From assembly GCF_963675165.1 (NCBI RefSeq), contig NC_087384.1, positions 2,564,501 through 2,628,500 on the forward strand: a DNA stretch of 64,000 bases, written 5' to 3'. The position numbers were made by a program, and so were the translations under genes. Positions 57,362-64,000 of this stretch are shown piece by piece. The DNA is from Halichondria panicea (lineage: Eukaryota; Porifera; Demospongiae; Suberitida; Halichondriidae). How positions within the stretch are numbered: the first letter of the stretch is position 1; each line of letters opens with the position of its first letter. The notes beneath the pieces were generated by a model. That model made no database searches and was not told where the DNA came from. It saw only the letters and a program-made list of their open reading frames with translations.

Positions 57362-60300
57362 ATGCCGTGGAAACGCTCCTCAAGGTCAGAGATAGTGCAC
57401 ATTGTGGTCACTGGCTACCAGAAGAAGAAATCTCCAAACAAATACTATGTGAGCAACTACAGCTGAGTTGTAATAATTATTAAACAGCTATAATTATAAG
57501 GCATAATGTACACTGAATCACCGGCCATAATTATCTAGACTTGTCAGTTACTCCGAACTAGCTGTTCAGTAGTTTATACTGCATGCATGCATGGATTTGA
57601 TAATCAATCGACCATTAGTATTAGACGACCTGTTTCCTTTTGCAGGTGTTTGTGATTGACATAACATGGAATAACTCCGAAAGATTCGAGGTTTATCGTC
57701 GCTACAGTGATTTTTTCTCTTTCCAGGTCAGTGACTACACACTGCATACATAATTGTACGTAATCACAGCACCATGACTGCATTTAGACAATAATACTGG
57801 CAGTTTTTCACCATAAATTATTTAAAGACTTTTTGATACCCTACACTGTTACTGTTTGCTAACGTGTGCATCTTATGTGTTCACCTCATCCCACCTCTGC
57901 AGACGACACTCAAGGCTCTTTTCCCGGGTGCTGCTGGCAAGAAAACGGATACTAGGGTGATCCCCCAGTTACCAAGTGAGTCGGTATTGGTGATAGTGGC
58001 GATTAGACTAATTAAGGTTCCAACTACCAATGTTTGGGGATATACCAACATTGTTTCTTTCCCCTAGGTGATAGTTTGCTTAAAATTACTAGCTATGTAC
58101 TCAGTCTATTTTGTAAAGCCAATGGATCAAGCAGTCCATACTTAAAGAGCAGCTGCTTATTCTACGTTGGTGGGAAACACCCGAATCATTATTACTGTAT
58201 TTGCTGATGCCTCTTAATGGCATAATTAATTACATGGTGTACGTTGCCTTTTCTGAACTGCAACTTAAAGATGCATACTTACGTATTGAAACAATACACA
58301 TGCAGTACTAAAATTACATGCTGTTTATACTTACATGCTGCTTATACTTGCAGAGCGAATATTTGTCGGAAGGAGCCACGTTGCCAAGGTAGCAGAAGCA
58401 AGACTGGAACAAATCAATAGATACTGTCAGGTATGGTATTCCCAATTGCTGCATTTGTCGTACTTCATGACATCACAGTATACCTGGTATAAGAACAGTG
58501 ATAATTTATTACAAGTGAACTGTACGTAAAAATGGAGCGAATCGATTCATGAATGTGGCTTCACAAGATCGATTTGCTTGGCTTCTTTCAGAGATCATGC
58601 CAGCATTGTTGACACACCATAGAAGGCTATGGGATGGTGGTGGTGTGTGGACATCTGGTTCATCACCCTCTGATGTCTATTGATTTGTGTTAGACCCAAG
58701 AATACATGTGTTGATGATAATATCCAACTACTGAATAGGTTAAAATACGGTACTAATAATTATATTTATTTTCCCTTAGACTCTGATCAGTCTAGAGCCG
58801 TTGATCTCTGAGAGTGTCCATGTGATTGGTTTCTTTAGCCCACGAAGCACAGACAAACCACTTCCAAAGTAAGCATTGATTGATCCACTACAGTATTGCA
58901 CATACTTTTAATGACAGCTAAGTGCCATTTAATGCCGGCAACAGAATAAATAAGTGAAACCTTTTGTGTACACATAATTTTATGAAGTCATTTCTAGCTG
59001 ATATACACACAAAAAAACCCACAGTGTTACTGTACACAGTTGGATGAGTAATTGTTCTCTTGGGCCCTCCCCTATCATGCACTCTTGACCTTACTGGAAC
59101 CTGTCACATGCATACTATACTCCCACCCTTTGCAGGCTTCATCTACACAGACCAGCCTCCATACATCCTCAGAAGATTCCGGCAGGTAACCTAAATAGGC
59201 CAGAACTACAATGACATCGATAATATCTGTAGTCAGTCATCTAGAGCATTCTTTGCGTACACTTCACTATAATTATTGCTGTTATATGTACTGTACAGTA
59301 TACCCGAGTTTTCCATTATCATCACCACGGTCCATGCAGGTAGTCTATTTGAGGATTACTGTGCTCTGGCAGAATACCAGGCCGAGGACGAGTCTCAAAT
59401 CTCTTTTAGTCCTGGGGAGAAGGTGCTAGTGTTGTCTAAAGATGATTCAGGTAAGTAACAGTTGTGTCTGGGGCATGGCCCTGTTTGGAGGCTAATTATT
59501 AGGTGTGTACAAAGAATTGGAACGTACTCTAAATTTGGGTTTGTATTAAGATTAATTTGCTACAAAATCATGGTATTTACACTACATTATTAGGTATGTA
59601 ACTGGCATTTTTCCAAGGAAACGACTGTAGTGTGTGTGCTTCCCCCACACGTTGTGGTCAAATTTTAATCCTCCACACGTACATTGCATGCCCACAGCTG
59701 CCCCACCAAACCACTTGTTTACTGTGCTATAGCTGCTGTGGCCAAATACAGCTGTTTAATTCTGGCAATCAGTTTGCCCAGTGTTGGCTAATGTCACTTT
59801 TTGTTTTAAGTATCATGAAGTTCTTATTTGACTGTGCTCCAAATATAAGGAAGTAGTACCCCCACAAATTATTTTAGCTTTATGTTTTCCTCGATCAATA
59901 GCACTTCCTTCATTTCCCTCTCGAAGTATAATACCCTAATACCCTGCAAGTGATGTTCATGTCTTAATTGACTATAATTATATATAGTATGTGTACCGGT
60001 TCAGTGTGTAATGTATACATAATGTATACATGTATGCATGTGCATGTCTCAATAATTATAGTCTACCGATTCAGTGTTTAATGTGCATGTCTCAATATAG
60101 TCTGCCGGGTCAGTTTGTAATGAATGTAACACTACAGGTTGGTGGATGTGCAGTGTGGACGGAGGTAAGGTGGGCTGGGCCCCTCCCTCCTACCTCAAGA
60201 AATGTGAGAAGAACAGTGACGGAGATAGTGACACAGACGATGAATACATTGGATTTCCCGATTCCTGTAAGCCACCACCTGCATGCATGGTACACACATT

Positions 60301-63300
60301 CATGCACTATTAGTATGTCTTCTCTGTTGTAAAACCATACTTGAGTGTGTATTACACATACACATGCTTTTAATCATTCTCTTATTTCCATTCCCACTCA
60401 CCTCGTCACAACATCACAGACGCTAAGGAGAAAGACTCTGATGACAGTGGTGTGGGGGACCACGAATCTACGCCCGATAGCTCGTTGATGCAAGGCTTTA
60501 AAGCCCCCGAGATAGATGCGGAGGCGTACAAGGCGATAGACTCGTACGAGGCTGAGGGTCCAGGTCAGGTGACCTTTGAGGCCGGCAGCACTGTGCATGT
60601 CCTGGATAAGATGGAGGATGGTGAGTGCATGCATAGTTATGGCTAGTTAATCCATCCGTAAAGGAGTGGCCAACTCTCATAGCATGTGTGTGATTATGTT
60701 ATAGTTATGTTATAGTTATACTAGTTATACTAGTTATACTATGGTTCTAGGGATTTATGGCAAATAACTAACCACTAACCACTCTCTTCTCACAGTGCAT
60801 GCATAGTTATGGCTAGTTATGCATAGTTATGGCTAGTTAATCCATCCATAAAGGAATGGCCAACTCTCGTAGCATGTGTGATTGTGTTATTATAATACCA
60901 CTCTCTTCTCACGCAGGATGGTGGTTTGTGAGCAATGGTGTTGATGAGGGCTGGGCTCCGTGTAGTTACCTGGAAAACGGAGGAGATGAAGAGGAGGTGG
61001 CCATCTCCAGCCTAGGTGAGGACTAGCAGTCTGTATGTATGGCAGGTGACTGTCCGTATTTGGCAGTGAGCTAGTAACATTTAAGTATGAGGGATTATAA
61101 GTACTCAACTGAAAGTATGGTTGTTTTGTCATGCGGATATAGTTTGAATGACTGTGCATTTACTGAAATTCTTGTGAAACCAACCATCTAAATATCCTGC
61201 ACACTATAGTTACAATCAATTAATACCTGATACATGCATGGTCTTAATATTGCTTAATAGCTATAGGCACTTCATGGCTCATTGAGTGGACTTTTATTAG
61301 TACTTGGAACATACCAAATTATTACTCCCTTTTTGTGACGATTAACATTGCACAGTTATTATGCTCAATATCATGCATACATTAATTAACGTTTGCCAAA
61401 CAACAAAGATTTTAAATGTAATATCTGGTTACAAGCTGTTTGATGATGGTATAGCTACGTAGGGCCCAATGCATGCCATGCATCTGATTCATCTCAATTA
61501 TCGTGACACAGATTTGCAAGTGCTTGTTTACTATCATAGTAGCTGTCCAAATAGGTATTTCCTGTCACTATTGTATGATTGCCAACACAATCCTAAATAA
61601 GGTGATGTCTAACCCCACCAACCCCCTTCAAGTAAAATCTGCAATTTCAACCTAGGAAAGCCTATTTTTACTTATATTAGTATGGGTACTCAGAGATCAC
61701 CTCACCCCACCCCCTCTAGATATTCAAAAGTATGTGACCCTGGAGGAGTATAAAGCTGAGGAGGACGACGAGATGTCATTTGTAAAGGGCATTACAGTTG
61801 ACGTGATTCAGAAAAGGCTGGATGGATGGTGGCTGATCAAACTACACTCTAGGATAGGTCTGGCACCAGCCACTTTCTTGAAGAAGCTCTCGAGCCCCTG
61901 CCCTCAGAGTGAGTCAGGAGAGGAGCCCCTTTTTCGTAAGGTCAATGTGGTGACGGCTTCGTCTCCTCCACAACCTGAGTTTCTGATCACCAACAAGCAA
62001 CCACCAAGAAAGTGAGTTGAAGTTCCCTACGTACACCATGCCACCAATTAATTAAACCACTCAAAATTGAATTATTGTCCCTAAAATTTCTCTCACTTTA
62101 TATGGCTTTGACTTCGAGGACAGTCATTTTGATTTTTGTTGTACTGACAGGTTTAAATTCACACCAGTAATTTAAATTGGTTTGTGCAGAGGCTATGAAT
62201 TAGTATAGCAGTATACCCGTTGCCCTAGCTATCAGCTTGCAAGTAGTTTTGTGTGCATGTAACCAGTGACCATGTTTCCTGTCTTGCCCCAGGCATTACA
62301 CCCTAACTGTGTTGAAGCATTGCCAACACACCCCCGCATGAGCAATGCACGTTTGAGCATGCGATGCATGTACCAGTGGGGGTGCTGCTTACTATACTGT
62401 ATACACTGTAGCTGTTGATAGCATGTGATACATGTACCAGTGGGGGTGCTGCTTACTATACTGTATACACTGTAGCTGTTGATAGCATGTGATACATGTA
62501 CCAGTGGGGGTGCTGCTTACTATACTGTATACACTGTAGCTGTTGATAGCATGCGATGCATGTACCAGTGGGATAGCTGTTGATAGCATGCGATGCATGT
62601 ACCAGTGGGATAGCTGTTGATAGCATGCAATGCATGTACCAGCGGGGGTACTGCTTACTATACTTTATACACTGTATACGTAGCTGTTGATGCAGCACAT
62701 GCATAACACAACTGTACCTGTGCATGTATGTATTCACTGTCACATCACTTTTTCTCTCTACAGGCAATCGGTTCGTTATCGAGCTAGTATGAAGAAGAAC
62801 ATATTAAACAAACCTCAAGCTGAGAAGAGAATTCTCTCACCTCTCCACCAAGTACAGACCACTCCCCTCTCTCCGATCTCATCCGAAGTGACAAGTGATC
62901 CCGGTAAAAGCCTGGCTAAAGGGCGTTTAAATGCACCAATACCTGCACCAAGAACTGCCCGCAACTTAAGCCCAATCTCTTCCGATTCTGAGCCAGAATC
63001 ACAAGGGCAGAGCAAATCACAGCCTCCAAAATCGCCAAGAATGGTCAAACGTGGTTTGGAAAGTAGGATCAAAAAGTTCGAGAAACGTAGAGAGTCAGAA
63101 TCTTCAATGAGCGAGGACAGTATTCCTGCCTCCCACAAATCAGAGCGTCTTTCTAAGCAAATATCCTCTCCAGATGTGCACACAGATTCACATGTAAAAG
63201 TACACGGAAAATCTTACTCAGTGGATGAAGTATCAGAAGACAGAAGGAGGGGGGAAGTTCCAACACCACCCCCTCGCCCTCACAGAGCTGAAATGAACCG

Positions 63301-63883
63301 GCTGCATGTTCCAGTTATCCCCAAGATTACCGAGGATCTGTTAGCAGACGATTCTCCTTCCTCAGGCCCAAATAGACCAGCTAGACCGAGAGTGAGTGAG
63401 ATACGAAGAGCCAAGGATAAATCACGATCTACGAGTCCTTACAGGTTGGACGGAGAAGGAGACACTGATGCTTCCTCCGTGTTCTCTATGAGCTCAAAAA
63501 GTTCATCAGAAGTTTCCTCCAAAGCACATCACAGAAAAGTTCACAAGAAACTAAGCACTGTTGACACACCTTCTGCCTCTTTGTTGCCTCCACCTGTACC
63601 TCGACGAAAGAGCACTAGTGATGCAGACATTGACGAAGCTTGTGCTCCACCCCTTTCAGCTCCACCCCAACGACTGCCCACAGACACTTCACAAGCTGCC
63701 AATCCACTCAGCCAGCAAATGGCAGACACACTGATCAAGTACATTTTAGCGTCAGAGGACCCAGGACTCAAAGACGCTTTACGTCAAATCATCACGAGCA
63801 ACCCTCAAGCAATGAAGGTCATACAGGGTGATACGGGAGTGCAAGGTGGAAGGCCACCTACTCCCCCACAGAGACCTTATTGA
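57362..63883 (+). CDS. SH3PXD2: PX + three SH3 adaptor, TKS / NOX-organiser type (gene B)
   Basis: Twelve exons: 57362-57448, 57646-57726, 57903-57975, 58354-58430, 58780-58868, 59136-59185, 59340-59450, 60138-60266, 60420-60620, 60917-61015, 61720-62011 and 62764-63883; phases close and give 802 aa. The PX domain is at residues about 8-135 (RFEVYRRYSDFF, ISLEPLISESVHVIGFF), with the basic RRY needed for phosphoinositide binding. SH3 domains lie at about 153-210, 265-325 and 335-392 (GWWMCS, GWWFVS, GWWLIK, each followed by APxSYL or APATFL). The last 370 residues are Ser/Pro rich with SH3-ligand motifs (PIPAPRTAR, PPPRPHR, PPPVPRRK, PPTPPQRPY). Three SH3 domains is between p47phox (two) and TKS4 (four), so the symbol is only a family label. 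It is a tandem paralog of gene A with matching exon phases. Confidence 0.88.
60623..60910 (+). repeat. Duplicated intron segment with decoy acceptor, gene B intron 9
   Basis: Sequence starting GTGCATGCATAGTTATGGCT at about 60625 recurs at about 60795, including TCCATCC(G/A)TAAAGGA and GGCCAACTCTC. The pyrimidine-rich acceptor context ACCACTCTCTTCTCAC also occurs twice, at about 60778 with CACAG and at the real acceptor 60916 with CGCAG. Confidence 0.8.
62361..62695 (+). repeat. Minisatellite in gene B intron 11
   Basis: Imperfect tandem units of about 69 bp containing CATGTACCAGTGGGGGTGCT and ACTATACTGTATACACTGTA, followed by shorter 35-40 bp units that lack the second half. Open frames on the minus strand across it only mirror the repeat. 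Confidence 0.9.
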
Positions 63884-63957
63884 TAAATATCATACACACT
63901 ACCGGTATCTTTTCATGCAATCACATTCATATACGTCACAGAGAACAATTTCCCACT

Positions 63958-63963
63958 AATAAA
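63958..63963 (+). terminator. AATAAA polyadenylation signal of gene B
   Basis: A canonical AATAAA lies 75 bp after the gene B stop codon, the expected distance for a short 3' UTR. Confidence 0.75.
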
Positions 63964-64000
63964 GTGCTAAGTATTTATTTATAATTATTTTGTTTACTCA

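Noticed and set aside
62392-62767. Minus-strand frames with repeated HASHAINSY-like peptides
   Set aside because: They are translations of the intronic minisatellite, with no homology or splice context.
51010-63883. Genes A and B as one long gene
   Set aside because: Gene A has its own stop at 57095 after a long terminal exon, and gene B starts with an ATG at 57362 directly at the PX domain.
1-64000. tRNA genes, CRISPR arrays, intact transposases
   Set aside because: None were recognised on reading both strands; tRNA detection by eye is limited, so a covariance-model scan would be decisive.

Overview
This window looks like nuclear DNA from an early-branching metazoan with a compact genome, most likely a demosponge of the Amphimedon type. 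That placement is an inference from gene content, short GT-AG introns, AT-rich spacers full of the palindromic octamer ATAATTAT, many small foldback transposons, and two orphan multi-pass membrane proteins plus an orphan CARD-like membrane protein. No contig name or database result was available. Gene models were built by reading open frames, donor and acceptor sites and intron phase by hand; for every multi-exon gene except the 5' end of the 43.4 kb gene, exon phases close exactly and the protein length is sensible.

Layout. 1584-16956 (+): a sacsin (SACS) gene, about 4,474 aa, with two small exons and one giant 13 kb exon. 17238-18815 (-): cyclin C (CCNC), two exons. 18967-21792 (-): a single-exon C2/coiled-coil protein most like CCDC33. 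22014-23669 (+): mitochondrial ribosomal protein uL18m (MRPL18), head-to-head with CCDC33. 24044-26427 (-): a RILP-like RH1/RH2 coiled-coil adaptor, six exons. 26616-29329 (-): TMED2, a p24 cargo receptor of 201 aa, whose first intron from the 3' end and whose second intron carry a MITE and an 18S rDNA fragment. 29440-42870 (+): Notchless (NLE1), 13 exons, head-to-head with TMED2. Two antisense genes sit inside NLE1 introns: a CARD-like, multi-membrane-span protein (34798-36972) and a five-span orphan (39984-41066). 43421-44401 (-): another orphan multi-span protein with an internal duplication. 46204-50823 (-): NUDT9, ADP-ribose pyrophosphatase, six exons. 51010-57095 (+) and 57362-63883 (+): tandem paralogous PX plus three-SH3 adaptors of the TKS/NADPH-oxidase-organiser type, the first head-to-head with NUDT9.

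How the genes relate. Most are housekeeping genes that share only location: ribosome biogenesis (NLE1), mitochondrial translation (MRPL18), ER-Golgi traffic (TMED2), Mediator kinase module (CCNC), ADP-ribose clearance (NUDT9). Three pairs (CCDC33/MRPL18, TMED2/NLE1, NUDT9/PX-SH3 A) have start codons only 110-221 bp apart and probably share promoters. The most unusual coding features are the first PX-SH3 gene, whose exons read in phase from a RILP-homology-2-like coiled coil into PX and SH3 domains; the antisense CARD-like membrane gene nested in NLE1; and a lineage-specific three-unit repeat inserted in sacsin.

Introns and spacers hold at least seven small inverted-repeat families, four dispersed copies of one 430-580 bp MITE-like element, minisatellites and direct duplications. 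No tRNA, CRISPR, intact transposase or bacterial-type operon was seen.
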